From DATKBT01 sp035546295 (GTDB lineage: Bacteria > Acidobacteriota > Thermoanaerobaculia > Multivoradales > Multivoraceae), in contig DATKBT010000042.1 of the NCBI GenBank assembly GCA_035546295.1, forward strand, positions 1 to 47,562: a DNA stretch of 47,562 nt, given 5' to 3'. Of this stretch, positions 6,202 to 15,228 are shown one piece after another; position 1 is the first letter of the stretch, and each line of letters begins with the position of its first letter. A program made the translations under genes and the position numbers. The notes under the pieces are model-generated. The model did no database searches, was not told the origin of the DNA, and was given only the letters and a program-made list of their open reading frames with translations.

Positions 6202-8667
6202 TCAGAACCGCACGCCGACCTGCAGGCCCCAGTTCGCGGGCGGGGCGTAGACCTGGAGCGATCCGGTGACGCGGGCGAAGAACTCGGTCAGCACGTAGTC
6301 CTCGTCCCTCAGGTTCTTGCCGTACAGGTTGACCCACCAGCGATCGTCGGCGCTGGTGTAGGAGACCCCGGCGCCGAACAGATCGTAGGCGTCCTGGACG
6401 AACGCCTCGAAGGGGTCGAAGGCCACGTCGTCCGTGTACTGGTGGTCGGCGCGCAGCATGAGCTGACCCTCCCCCACCGGCAGCGTGTACTCGAGGGCGG
6501 TGTAGGTGTTGACGTCGGGAGCCTGGGGCAGCCCGTTGCCCGAGAGATCCGTCGTCGGCACCTGCGCGGTCGCCGCGGCGATCACGGCCGGATCGAACAC
6601 GCCCAGCGCGTTGAGCTCGTCCTCGATACGGCCGACGACCAGCGGGTCCTGGCTGTCGAAGCGCACGAACTCGTCGTCGAGCAGCGCGCCGTTGAACACC
6701 AGCCGCAGCCGGTCGGACAGACGCCACTGGAGATCGAGCTCGAAGCCGGTGAGCTCGGCCTCGGCCGCGTTCTCCACGGTCCGGCGGTCGGGGAAGAGGA
6801 TCGCCACCTGGAGGTCGTCGTAGTCGTACAGGAACGCCGCCGCGTTGAGCCGCACCCGGCCCCCGGCCAACAGGCTCTTGACCCCCGCCTCGTAGCTCAG
6901 GATCTCCTCCTGGTCGAAGGAGGGCTGGAAGCTGGTCGAGTTGAAGCCGCCGCTCTTGTAGCCGGTGGTCACCGCGCCGTAGACCAGCACGTCGTCCTGC
7001 GGCCGCCACTCGATCCCGAGCTTGGGCGTGGCCTGGTCCCAGTCGTCGTCGAGCACCTCGGTGCGCAGGCCCCCGGTCTGGAAGGCGTCGAGGGTGGTGA
7101 TCGAGTGGGTCTTGTCGTCGAGCGTGTAGCGCAGCCCTCCGGTCAGCGTGAACGAGTCGCTGAGCCGGACGTAGCCCTGGCCGTAGATCGCGTAGGAATC
7201 GGTCTCGACCGAGCGGTCGAAGAAGATGGCGCTCGACTTGTCGCCGGTCACCGGCAGGCCGATGAACGGGGCGAGCACGTCGTAGTAGTCGGGGCCGCAG
7301 ACGGTGGGCGGGATGAAGGGACTCGCCGAGCAGAACGTCGCGGGGTCGAACCCGAAGAGAGCGGGGTTCTGGGCGAAGAAGAACTGCGAGAACAGCGCCT
7401 GGTCCGACAGGGTGTCGGTGAACTCGTCGGCCTCCTCGTGGAAGGCGTAGACGCCCCCGATCCAGTCCAGCGACCCGGAGGAGCCGGAGAGCTGGAGCTC
7501 CTGCGACCACCAGTCGGCGTCGAGCCGGTCGAAGTTCTCGATGAAGGCCAGTGGCGTGCCGTCGATGTCGGAGGTCCGCTCGCTCTCCATCTCGCGCACT
7601 CCCGTGATCGAGCGCAGGGTGAGGTCGGTGCCCAGGCTCCAGTCGAGGGCGAGCCGCAGTCCCTGCTCCTGGTAGTCGGCCACCGGATCGACGTCGACCG
7701 CGATCTGGTGAGGATCGCCGGGCAGGTCGATGTCGTAGAAGCGGATCAGGGTGCCGAGCACGGTGTCGGGGCCGACCTGCGCGGGGCGGAAGAAGAAGTT
7801 GTTGTGGTGATCGTCCTCGATCGAGTCGACGGCGACCGTGAACGAGACCTCGTCGGAGGGGAGGAAGGTGAGGGCGCCGCGCAGAGTCGTCGCGTCTCGG
7901 TTGAGGCCCGGGTCCTCGGTCAAGACGTTCGTCGTGTAGTTGTCGGCGCGCGAGCGGCTCGCCGCGAAGCGCCCGAGCACCCAGTCGGACAGCGGCCCCG
8001 TGATCGAGCCGGAGAGCCGCTGCGAGTCGAGCGAGCCGACTCCGTCGATCTGGCCGTACTCGCCGAACAGCCGTCCCGCGAGCTGCCCCGCGGGCTGCTT
8101 GGTCACCAGGTTGATCGCACCCCCCGTGGAGTTCCTGCCCCACAGCGTCCCCTGCGGCCCCCGCAAAAGCTCGACCCGCTCGGTGTCCACGAACTCGTCG
8201 AGGAAGCCGACCGGGCGCGGAACGTAGACGCCGTCGACGTAAAAGCCCACAGTCGACTCGACGCCGATGCCCTGGACGCTCGATCCGATGCCGCGGATGA
8301 ACAGGCTGACCTCGCCGGTGCTCGGGGCCTGGCCCGAGACCACGAGCCCCGGCGCGACCTCCGCCAGCTCCTGGATGTCGTCGATCGACAGCACGGCGAG
8401 GTCTTCGGCCTGGTAGGCGAGCACCGAGATCGGAACGTCCTGGAGGTCCTGCTCGGTGCGCTGGGCGGTGACCAGCACGGTGTCGCGGACCGACGGCTGC
8501 CCGCTCTGGGAGCTCTGGGTGCTCTGAGGACTCTGAGTGCTCTGAGGACTCTGGCCCTGGACCGCGGATCCCGCGGGCAGGCCTCCGAGAACGGCGGCGG
8601 AGAGAGCGAGGGTTGGAACGCCGCGCAGGAGGCGCAGCGATGGCACGTGGTGCAAAAACCCCGACAT
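6202..8667 (-). CDS. TonB-dependent outer-membrane receptor
   Basis: 821 residues from the ATG at 8667, chosen because AGGAG precedes it and a signal peptide follows at once; the open frame extends further upstream without merit. After the signal there is a Gln/Ser/Pro-rich low-complexity linker ('QSPQSTQSPQSTQSSQS'), then 'DTVLVTAQRTEQDLQDVP' leading into the plug. Plug motifs 'IRGIGSS', 'VGFYVDGVYVPR' and 'LRGPQGTLWGRNSTGG' are followed by a long beta-barrel ending in Phe, as expected for BAM recognition. It imports a scarce ligand across the outer membrane using TonB energy. It is the last gene of an operon with the oxidase (22-base gap) and the amidase, so its ligand is probably their substrate. 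Confidence 0.93.
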   Translation of the reverse strand: MSGFLHHVPSLRLLRGVPTLALSAAVLGGLPAGSAVQGQSPQSTQSPQSTQSSQSGQPSVRDTVLVTAQRTEQDLQDVPISVLAYQAEDLAVLSIDDIQELAEVAPGLVVSGQAPSTGEVSLFIRGIGSSVQGIGVESTVGFYVDGVYVPRPVGFLDEFVDTERVELLRGPQGTLWGRNSTGGAINLVTKQPAGQLAGRLFGEYGQIDGVGSLDSQRLSGSITGPLSDWVLGRFAASRSRADNYTTNVLTEDPGLNRDATTLRGALTFLPSDEVSFTVAVDSIEDDHHNNFFFRPAQVGPDTVLGTLIRFYDIDLPGDPHQIAVDVDPVADYQEQGLRLALDWSLGTDLTLRSITGVREMESERTSDIDGTPLAFIENFDRLDADWWSQELQLSGSSGSLDWIGGVYAFHEEADEFTDTLSDQALFSQFFFAQNPALFGFDPATFCSASPFIPPTVCGPDYYDVLAPFIGLPVTGDKSSAIFFDRSVETDSYAIYGQGYVRLSDSFTLTGGLRYTLDDKTHSITTLDAFQTGGLRTEVLDDDWDQATPKLGIEWRPQDDVLVYGAVTTGYKSGGFNSTSFQPSFDQEEILSYEAGVKSLLAGGRVRLNAAAFLYDYDDLQVAILFPDRRTVENAAEAELTGFELDLQWRLSDRLRLVFNGALLDDEFVRFDSQDPLVVGRIEDELNALGVFDPAVIAAATAQVPTTDLSGNGLPQAPDVNTYTALEYTLPVGEGQLMLRADHQYTDDVAFDPFEAFVQDAYDLFGAGVSYTSADDRWWVNLYGKNLRDEDYVLTEFFARVTGSLQVYAPPANWGLQVGVRF

Positions 8668-8689
8668 GGAGATGCTCCTGGAGTGGTCT

Positions 8690-9868
8690 TCAGTTGGCGA
8701 ACCGAGAGAGCCCCAGGAAGCCGATCGGGAGATCGCTGGAGCGCTCGATCGCGAGATCGGCGAGAGCCTCGCCAATGACGGAGGCGAACTTGAAACCGTG
8801 TCCCGTGAAGCCGCAGCCGACCGTGAGGCGCTGGTGGAGCGGGTGGCGATCGACGACGAAGTGCTCGTCGGGAGTTGCAGTGTACATGCACACCTTCGCC
8901 GCCAGGGTCGCAGCGCCAGCGGCGCCGGGCAGGAAGCGCTCGAGCGCCGGACGGAAGTCAGCCTCGTCGGCCGGTCCCGGATCGCGGTCGAGCGTCTCTG
9001 GCTCTGCCGTGCGGCCGAGGAAGTGGTGGGCCAGCTTGATGCCGCGCTCGCCGGCGAATCCTGCGGCCGGCAGAAGCGGAAACCCGTAGTAGATGCCCTC
9101 GAAGCCCGGAGCGTCGTCCTGGACCGCCCAGCAGGGGAAGGCGCCGAGCTCGAAGCTCGCCGGGTCGTCGGGCCAGACCCAGCCGATCACCTGGCGTGTC
9201 ACCCGCAGCTCGACGCCGAGGTCCGTCATCAGCGCCGGCGCCCAGGCGCCGGCCGTGATCACCAACTCGCCGCCCTCGTAGCTCCCGCGGTCGGTGCGCA
9301 CGCGCACGCCCTCCGAGCCCGCCGACCACTCGAGCACGCGCTCGCGCGCCTGGATCCGTGCGCCCGCGCGCATCGCTTCGTCGGCGAACGCCGAGATCGC
9401 GCGCTCGCAGAGCACGAATCCCGCCTCGGGCTCGAACAACGCGCCGAAGGCGTCGGGAATCCGGAACTGCGGGAAGCGGCGCGCCGCCTCGTCGCGGTCG
9501 AGGCGCTCGCAGGGGACGCCGTGCTCTGCGACCGAGCGCAGGGTGCCCGCGATCAGGTGCCCGCCGGGAGGGCCGAGGTAGAGAGCGCCGGTCCGGTGCA
9601 GCACCTCCACCCCGGAGCGCTCGGCGAGCTCGTCCCACGCCGCGTAGGCGCGGCGCAGCAACGGCACGTAGTCGGGGTGCTCGTAGTAGGCGAGCCGGAT
9701 CAGCCGCGTCTGGCCGCCGCTCGAGCCCAGCACGTGGGGCACGTCGAAACGCTCGAGGCCGAGCACACGGTGGCCACGGCGCGCCAGCGCCGAGCAGGTC
9801 GCCGAGCCCATCGCGCCGACGCCGAGGACGATGACGTCGTAGCTCCCATTCATCAACGTCTCGCTCAT
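8690..9868 (-). CDS. SolA/MSOX-type FAD-dependent amine oxidase
   Basis: 392 residues from the ATG at 9868, with GGAGA upstream; an ATG at 9853 is also possible. The N-terminal dinucleotide-binding motif is 'GVGAMGS'. The C-terminal segment 'KVCMYTATPDEHF' contains Cys327, which aligns with the cysteine that binds FAD covalently in monomeric sarcosine oxidase; 'GFTGHGFKFASVIGE' follows as in that family. Members oxidise N-methyl or secondary amino acids (sarcosine, N-methyltryptophan, pipecolate) with release of H2O2. Length fits the family. The gene lies between the amidase (11-base gap) and the TonB receptor (22-base gap). A substrate released by the amidase is a reasonable inference. Confidence 0.9.
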   Translation of the reverse strand: MSETLMNGSYDVIVLGVGAMGSATCSALARRGHRVLGLERFDVPHVLGSSGGQTRLIRLAYYEHPDYVPLLRRAYAAWDELAERSGVEVLHRTGALYLGPPGGHLIAGTLRSVAEHGVPCERLDRDEAARRFPQFRIPDAFGALFEPEAGFVLCERAISAFADEAMRAGARIQARERVLEWSAGSEGVRVRTDRGSYEGGELVITAGAWAPALMTDLGVELRVTRQVIGWVWPDDPASFELGAFPCWAVQDDAPGFEGIYYGFPLLPAAGFAGERGIKLAHHFLGRTAEPETLDRDPGPADEADFRPALERFLPGAAGAATLAAKVCMYTATPDEHFVVDRHPLHQRLTVGCGFTGHGFKFASVIGEALADLAIERSSDLPIGFLGLSRFAN

Positions 9869-9879
9869 CCCGAGGTCTC

Positions 9880-11334
9880 CTACGCGAATCCGGGCGGCGT
9901 ATTGAAGCCGCCCAGAATCTCCTCCACGCGGCGGGCGAGATCGAGGGTCGTACGATCCTCGAGAAAAGGACCCGCGATCTGGATCCCCACCGGCAGACCC
10001 TGGCTGGTGAGACCGACCGGCACCACCGTCGCCGGTAGCCACGAGACTCCCGTGACGCCCGCCCACAGCAGCAGGTCGAGGTAGGGACGCTCCTCGCCGC
10101 CGACCGTGATGCGACGCTCCCCCTGCGGCTCGGAGTGATCGTGCGGGAACGCGGGCACCGGCAGGCAGGGCATCAGCACAGCGTCCCAGCCGCGCCCGGT
10201 CGCGCGGTCGAAGAGATCGCGCCACTTGCGCCGCATCTGGAGCCGTCGCTCGTTCGCCGAGAGCCAGTCGCGGTGGCGCAGCGCGTAGGCGCCGGGGACC
10301 AGGCCGTCCCCCGGCTCGCCGCTCGCCGCCATGCGCTCGATCTCGTCGCGCGAGTAGCCGCCGGCGAGCGCCGCCGCCAGGAGCTGCTGGAAGACGCGGG
10401 TGGCGTACTCGAAGGTGAAGTCGGGACGCGCCCGCTCGTCGACCGTCGCGCCGGCGTCGGCGAGCGCCTCGGAGGCGGCGACGAGCAGCCGGCGGACCTC
10501 GGGGTCGATCGGCGCCGTCTCCTCGTCGATCCACAGCGCGACCCGGTAGTCGGCGAGGCGGTCGTGGCGCGGCGGCGGCAGCTCGAGGCGATAGGCGATC
10601 CGGTTCCAGTCGTCGGGACCTGCGAGGACCTCCAGGCCGAGCTCGAGGTCGTGCACGGTGCGCGCCATTGGGCCGACCACTGCGAGGTCGGCCTGGGTCA
10701 GCGTCCCGGGCGGCCCCGGGATCTGGCCGCGCGCGGAGACGACGCCGTAGGTCGGCTTGTGGCCCGCCACCCCGCAGGTGCTCGCGGGCCCGCGGATCGA
10801 GCCGGCGATGTCGCTGCCGACCTCGAGCGGCGTGAAGCCGGCGGCGAGCGCTCCGGCCGAGCCGCCCGAGGATCCGCCGACGGTGCGCGTCGGATCCCAC
10901 GGGTTGCTCGAGGTCCCGAACACCTCGTTGTAGCTCTGCGCGTCGTTGGCCCAGATCGGCAGGTTCGTCTTGCCGAGGACGATGGCGCCGGCGGCGCGCA
11001 GCCGCCCGACCGGCGCCGAGTCCACCTCGGGCACGAAGTCCGCGTAGCGCGGCGCGCCGCAGGTCGTGCGCATCCCGGCCGTCATCAGCGAGTCCTTGAC
11101 CGTCATGCACACGCCGTGCAGCGGACCGAGCTCCTCGCCGCGCCGGACCGCGTCGTCGGCGGCGTCGGCCTCGCGGCGAGCGCGCTCGGCGTCGACGGTC
11201 ACCACGAGGCCGAGCGGGCCGTCCAGGCGCTCGATGCGCTCGAGCAGGTGCTCGAGGTGCTCGCGGCTCGACAGCTCGCGCCGGGCGATCGCCTTGGCGA
11301 CTCTCGACGCGCTCCAGAATCCGACCTCGCTCAT
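9880..11334 (-). CDS. Amidase-signature family hydrolase
   Basis: 484 residues from the ATG at 11334; a GTG at 11379 would add 15 residues and cannot be excluded. The Ser-cisSer-Lys triad is present: Lys80 in 'CMTVKDS', Ser155 in 'GGSSGGSAG' and Ser179 in 'GSDIAGSIRGP', with the usual 75- and 24-residue spacings. The family hydrolyses amides; relatives include aryl and fatty amidases and GatA. No GatB or GatC neighbour is present, so a catabolic amidase is more likely than tRNA amidation. It is the first gene of the minus-strand operon amidase-oxidase-TonB receptor and is divergent from the PEP-mutase-like gene, with a shared promoter region at about 11380-11454. Confidence 0.92.
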   Translation of the reverse strand: MSEVGFWSASRVAKAIARRELSSREHLEHLLERIERLDGPLGLVVTVDAERARREADAADDAVRRGEELGPLHGVCMTVKDSLMTAGMRTTCGAPRYADFVPEVDSAPVGRLRAAGAIVLGKTNLPIWANDAQSYNEVFGTSSNPWDPTRTVGGSSGGSAGALAAGFTPLEVGSDIAGSIRGPASTCGVAGHKPTYGVVSARGQIPGPPGTLTQADLAVVGPMARTVHDLELGLEVLAGPDDWNRIAYRLELPPPRHDRLADYRVALWIDEETAPIDPEVRRLLVAASEALADAGATVDERARPDFTFEYATRVFQQLLAAALAGGYSRDEIERMAASGEPGDGLVPGAYALRHRDWLSANERRLQMRRKWRDLFDRATGRGWDAVLMPCLPVPAFPHDHSEPQGERRITVGGEERPYLDLLLWAGVTGVSWLPATVVPVGLTSQGLPVGIQIAGPFLEDRTTLDLARRVEEILGGFNTPPGFA

Positions 11335-11454
11335 CGTGGGCGGCAGCTCGCTGCGGATGCGTCCGGCATCGTCTCTCACCTCTGTCTTCGAGCGCGACGC
11401 TACCAGCCCGCGCCTCCGCTATCCTCGGGCGCCGCCAACGACCGAGGGCTCCCG

Positions 11455-12291
11455 ATGTCGACCCGCCCGCACCAACTCGAGAAGGCCGAGCGCTTCAGCG
11501 CGCTCCACCAGAGAAACCGCGCCTTCGTGATCCCGAACCCCTGGGACGCGGGCTCGGCGCGGATCCTCGAGGCGCTCGGTTTCGAGGCGCTCGCCACGAC
11601 CAGCTCCGGCTTCGCGCACTCGCTCGGCCGGCTCGACGGCCAGGTCACTCTGGAGGAGAAGCTGGAACACTGCCGCGCGCTCTGCGCGGCCTCGAGCCTG
11701 CCGGTCAGCGCCGACCTCGAGAACGGCTACGGGCCGGCGCCCGAGGACGCTGCCGCGGCGATCCGAGCGGTCGCCGAGACCGGCGTGGTCGGCGGCTCGA
11801 TCGAGGACTACAGCCGCGATCCACAGAAGCCGATCTACGAGCCGTCTCACGCCACCGAGCGCATCGCGGCGGCCGCGGAGGCGGCGCGCTCGCTCGACTT
11901 CCCGTTCACGCTGACCGCGCGCGCCGAGAACCTGCTCCACGGTCGCAACGACCTCGACGACACCATCCGCCGGCTGGTGGCCTACGAGCAGGCGGGCGCC
12001 GACGTGCTCTATGCCCCCGGCCTCGCCACGCTGGAGCAGGTGCGCGAGGTGACGCGAGCGGTGAGCAAGCCGGTCAACGTCCTCGCGGTCTTCGTGCGCG
12101 GCGCCTCGGTCGCCGATCTCGAAGCGGCGGGCGCGCAACGTCTGAGCGTCGGCGGAGCGCTGGAGCTCGCCGCGATGGGGGGCCTCCTGCGCGCTGCCGA
12201 GGAGCTGCGGGAGGGAACGTTCGGCTGGCTGGCGAGCCTCGCCCCGCCGGCCGAGGTGAAGAGGATGTTGGGCTCTGAAGGTGCCGAGTAG
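11455..12291 (+). CDS. Isocitrate lyase / PEP mutase family enzyme
   Basis: 278 residues. The alpha/beta barrel signature of the family is clear: 'IPNPWDAGSARILEALGF', 'ALATTSSGFAHSLGRLDG', the Mg-binding 'SADLENGYG' (Asp87, Glu89) and 'GSIEDYS' (Glu117, Asp118). The catalytic-Cys loop (KKCGH) of true isocitrate and methylisocitrate lyases is not seen. It is therefore probably another C-C or P-C lyase or hydrolase of the superfamily, such as an oxaloacetate-hydrolase-like or carboxyPEP-mutase-like enzyme. It is transcribed divergently from the amidase operon. No phosphonate genes are nearby, so a role in phosphonate synthesis is not supported. Confidence 0.88.
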   Translation: MSTRPHQLEKAERFSALHQRNRAFVIPNPWDAGSARILEALGFEALATTSSGFAHSLGRLDGQVTLEEKLEHCRALCAASSLPVSADLENGYGPAPEDAAAAIRAVAETGVVGGSIEDYSRDPQKPIYEPSHATERIAAAAEAARSLDFPFTLTARAENLLHGRNDLDDTIRRLVAYEQAGADVLYAPGLATLEQVREVTRAVSKPVNVLAVFVRGASVADLEAAGAQRLSVGGALELAAMGGLLRAAEELREGTFGWLASLAPPAEVKRMLGSEGAE

Positions 12292-12307
12292 CCGGTTCGA
12301 TGCCGGA

Positions 12308-14437
12308 TCAGGCGGGTAGCGCGCCTTCGAGCGGCAGGCTGCGGAGCCTGAGCCCGGTGGCGTCGAAGACCGCGGCCGCGATCGCGGGGGCGATCGCGAT
12401 CATCGGAGTCTCCCCCGCCCCCACCGACGGCAGGTCGGGACGGTCGACCAGCACGCTCTCGATTCGCGGGACGTCGGCGAATCGCGGCACCGGGTAGGCG
12501 CCGAGGCGGGGCGCGACGATCCTGCCGTTCTCGAACCGGATCTCCTCGCGCAGCGCGCCGCCCAGCGCCATGATCAGGTTGCCCTCGTTCTGGGCCTGCA
12601 GGTTGTCGGGATTGTGGATCGCGCCGCACTCGAACGCCTGGACGACCTCGGCGACCTCGATGCGCCGCGCGTCGCGGTTCACGGCGACCTCGACGCAGGC
12701 GGCGACCACCGAGCCCTTCTCGGTGCCGCAGGCGATGCCGATGCCGCGCCCCGACGCGCGGGCGGCAGCGCGCCGCTTCTGCCATTCGAAGCCCTCCGCC
12801 GCGGCGACCAGCACCCGGCGCAGACGCTCGCCTTCGCCGTCCTCGGCGAGGTGGTCGAGCCGAAAGCGGAGCGGATCGGCGCCGGCTTCGGCCGCGAGCT
12901 CGTCGAGGAACCCCTCACGCGCGAAGGTGTTGGCGGTGGCGGCGAGGGCCCGGTACGAGCCTTCGCGCAGCGGCGAGTCGCACGGCGAGTAGCGCTCGTC
13001 GCGGTGGGCGATGCGATACGGCGTGCGCAGCGCCGAGGCGCCCGAGTTGAGGTTGACCTGACGCCAGGCGTCGATCTTTCCGGAGGCGTCGAGGCCGGCG
13101 GCGACGTCGATCACGCCTGCGGGCCGGAAGTAGGCCCAGGTCATCTCCTCCTCGCGGCTCCAGCGCAGCATCACGGGCTGACCCGCCGCCCGCGCCAGCC
13201 GGGCCGCCTCGACCGCGCACTCGCCGGTGTGCTTGCCGCCGAAGGCGCCGCCGGTGTCGGGGACGATCACCCGCACAGCCTCGGGCTCGAGACCGAAGTG
13301 CTCGGCGAGCTCCCGGCGCACGCCGAACGGCACCTGGGTGCCCGTCCACACCGTGAGCCGGTCTCCCTCCCACTCGGCGAGCGCCGCGCGCGGCTCGAGC
13401 GGAGCGTGCTGGATGTAGGCGACCCGGTAGGTGGCGCGCCGCACCCGCTCCTGCTCCCCGTGCGTCGCGAACGCCTCGTCCGGCGATCCCTCGCTCCACT
13501 CCCGGCGGCGGTTGAAACCGCTCCCCTCGCCGCCGGCGCGCTCGCGCAGCACGCGCTCGAGCTCCGCGCTCGACGGATGATCGGAGCTCTCGAGCCAGCG
13601 CGCGCCGGCCGCCAGCGAAGCCAGGGTCTTGCGCGCCGCCGCCGAGGTCGACGCCACGACGCCCACCAGGTCGCCGTCGCGCACGACCCGGGCGCCGCCG
13701 GACGTCGCGATCGAAGCGTCGGCGTCGGCGAGCCGCGCGCCGTAGCTCGGCGGGCGCAGCACGACTCCGTAGAGCATGCCCGGCCGGGTGTGATCGCAGG
13801 GGTAGCGATGGGCGCCGGTGACGATCGCGCGAGCGTCGGCCCTGGGAGTCGCCCGTCCCAGCACGCTCCAGCTCTCGATCGGCTCGACCTCGACACCCTC
13901 CGGGGTCGCCGTCGCCAGCGCGCTCTCGAGGTCGTCGCCGGCGGCGAGCTCCGCGAATGCGATGCTGCGTCCGCTCGACCGGTGGCGGACCGCGCCGCCC
14001 TCCGCCTCGACCGAGGAGACGGGGACGCCGAGACGCCGGGCACCGAGCTCGAGGAGGACGCGCCGCGCCGCCGCCGCGCCCGCGCGCACCGTCGGCACGG
14101 TTCGCGGCGTCGTCTGCGAACCGTAGGTGCCGCCGTCGTCGGGCACCAGGTCGGTGTCGCCCATCACCATGCGGATCGCGTCGACCCCGACCGACAGCTC
14201 CTCGGCCGCCGCCATCGCGAGCTGGGTGCGCGAGCCTTGGCCGACCTCGACCTTGCCCGTGAACACCGTGATCGTGCCGTCGGCGCCGATCAGCAGGCGG
14301 GCGAGGAGACCGGAACGACCGGCCGCCGTCTCCGCCGCCTGCGCGGCCAGCCAGCGCGGACCGGTGACCGAGACCAGCAGGCCGGCGCCGCCCAGCCGCA
14401 AGAAGGCGCGACGAGTCAGGGCGCTCGAGGTGCTCAC
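12308..14437 (-). CDS. Molybdenum hydroxylase large subunit (xanthine dehydrogenase/IorB family)
   Basis: 709 residues from a GTG at 14437, with GGAGG just upstream; the GTG overlaps the TGA of the small subunit (GTGA). The N-terminus carries a twin-arginine motif ('RRAFLR', residues 9-14) before a hydrophobic stretch, so the enzyme is probably exported folded to the periplasm. Molybdopterin-binding motifs 'VEVGQGSRTQLAMAAAEEL' and 'DTGGAFGGK' are present. Glu676 in 'GAGETP' matches the catalytic base. It would hydroxylate an N-heterocycle or aldehyde. No FAD (CoxM) subunit gene is adjacent, which fits the two-subunit isoquinoline oxidoreductase (IorAB) type that passes electrons to a cytochrome c. 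Confidence 0.92.
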   Translation of the reverse strand: MSTSSALTRRAFLRLGGAGLLVSVTGPRWLAAQAAETAAGRSGLLARLLIGADGTITVFTGKVEVGQGSRTQLAMAAAEELSVGVDAIRMVMGDTDLVPDDGGTYGSQTTPRTVPTVRAGAAAARRVLLELGARRLGVPVSSVEAEGGAVRHRSSGRSIAFAELAAGDDLESALATATPEGVEVEPIESWSVLGRATPRADARAIVTGAHRYPCDHTRPGMLYGVVLRPPSYGARLADADASIATSGGARVVRDGDLVGVVASTSAAARKTLASLAAGARWLESSDHPSSAELERVLRERAGGEGSGFNRRREWSEGSPDEAFATHGEQERVRRATYRVAYIQHAPLEPRAALAEWEGDRLTVWTGTQVPFGVRRELAEHFGLEPEAVRVIVPDTGGAFGGKHTGECAVEAARLARAAGQPVMLRWSREEEMTWAYFRPAGVIDVAAGLDASGKIDAWRQVNLNSGASALRTPYRIAHRDERYSPCDSPLREGSYRALAATANTFAREGFLDELAAEAGADPLRFRLDHLAEDGEGERLRRVLVAAAEGFEWQKRRAAARASGRGIGIACGTEKGSVVAACVEVAVNRDARRIEVAEVVQAFECGAIHNPDNLQAQNEGNLIMALGGALREEIRFENGRIVAPRLGAYPVPRFADVPRIESVLVDRPDLPSVGAGETPMIAIAPAIAAAVFDATGLRLRSLPLEGALPA

Positions 14438-14925
14438 GATCCCGCCTCCGCCGACACAGATGGCTCGCCGGGGCCACGCGAGGCCACCTCGACCGCCTCC
14501 AGCATCCGGGTGTAGCCGCAGCACCGGCAGAGGTTGCCGTCGAGGGCGGCGACCGTCTGCTCGCGGGTGGGCCGAGGGTGCTCGGCGAGCAGCGCCACGG
14601 TGGTCAGGATCATGCCGGGCACGCAGTAGCCGCACTGCATGGCGCCGGTCTCGAGGAACGCCTGCTGCACGGGGTGCAGACGGTCGCCCTCTGCGAGCCC
14701 CTCGATGGTGAGGATCTCGCGGCCGGCGGCGCGCTCCACGGGGAGCCGGCACGAAGTCACCGGCTCGCCGTCGAGCAGCACGGTGCAGGCCCGGCAGGCC
14801 CCCTCGCCGCAACCGTACTTGGCGCCGGTGAGATCGAGGTCCTCCCGGAGCACCTCGAGGAGCGGCCGGTCGCGGTCGGTCTCGACCGTCCTGGTGTGGC
14901 CGTTGACATTGAGGTCGAAGCGCAT
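14434..14925 (-). CDS. Molybdenum hydroxylase small subunit with two [2Fe-2S] centres (IorA family)
   Basis: 163 residues from the ATG at 14925, preceded by GGAGG. All eight iron-sulfur cysteines are visible: Cys39, 44, 47 and 59 of the plant-ferredoxin-type cluster ('YGCGEGACRAC'), and Cys98, 101, 133 and 135 of the C-terminal cluster ('QCGYC' and 'NLCRCCGYTR'). It relays electrons from the molybdenum site of the partner encoded immediately downstream, to which it is translationally coupled. Unlike the large subunit it has no export signal; in the IorAB type it is carried across the membrane bound to its Tat-bearing partner. Confidence 0.93.
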   Translation of the reverse strand: MRFDLNVNGHTRTVETDRDRPLLEVLREDLDLTGAKYGCGEGACRACTVLLDGEPVTSCRLPVERAAGREILTIEGLAEGDRLHPVQQAFLETGAMQCGYCVPGMILTTVALLAEHPRPTREQTVAALDGNLCRCCGYTRMLEAVEVASRGPGEPSVSAEAGS

Positions 14926-14970
14926 GGCGTCACCTCCCGTCGACAGGATACCCGAGCCTTCTCGAGCACG

Positions 14971-15039
14971 AGCGGGCTCGTGGTGGTCACCACTCCCCAA
15001 CGAGCGCTGATCGAAGCGCGCTCATGCCACGAGCCCGCT
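14971..15039. repeat. 13-bp inverted repeat upstream of the hydroxylase genes
   Basis: AGCGGGCTCGTGG (14971-14983) and CCACGAGCCCGCT (15027-15039) are exact reverse complements separated by 43 bases. They lie about 45 bases upstream of the iron-sulfur subunit start and next to the tandem hairpin repeat at 15048. They could be part of the same structured element or a regulator site. Confidence 0.6.
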
Positions 15040-15047
15040 AGCCCATC

Positions 15048-15183
15048 TTCTTCTCCGCCTCCGGCCCTTCGGGCCTCAGCGGAGTGTGCTCGTTGGTCCC
15101 GCGCAAGCGCGGGACCAAGGTTCTTCTCCGCCTCCGGCCCTTCGGGCCTCAGCGGAGTGTGCTCGTTGGTCCCGCGCAAGCGC
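15048..15183. repeat. 63-bp direct repeat (period 73) with strong hairpins
   Basis: Bases 15048-15110 recur exactly at 15121-15183. Each copy holds a two-part stem, CTCCGC...GCGGAG enclosing GGCCC-TTC-GGGCC. Copy 1 is followed by a perfect 12-bp stem with a 2-base loop at 15093-15118 (TTGGTCCCGCGC / GCGCGGGACCAA). In copy 2 the equivalent stem is interrupted by different sequence after the repeat. The copies lie between the hydroxylase operon promoter and the stop of the gene at 15229. No open frame with protein character is present in this stretch of about 300 bases. Confidence 0.8.
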
Positions 15184-15228
15184 CGCAAGCGGCGCGGGCT
15201 CAGGTCGAGCCGCGACCGACTGCGGGCC

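Noticed and set aside
6031..8778. 915-codon open frame on the plus strand
   Set aside because: It is antisense to the TonB receptor. It has Val/Glu/Arg-rich composition without domains and arises from high GC at third positions.
9880..11334. GatA subunit of the tRNA amidotransferase
   Set aside because: There are no gatB or gatC neighbours, and the operon partners are an oxidase and a TonB receptor.
11455..12291. Phosphonate biosynthesis through PEP mutase
   Set aside because: No phosphonopyruvate decarboxylase or transaminase gene lies nearby. The superfamily has many other activities.
15048..15183. CRISPR-like direct repeats
   Set aside because: There are only two copies, the 63-bp unit is too long, the spacer is 10 bases and there are no cas genes.
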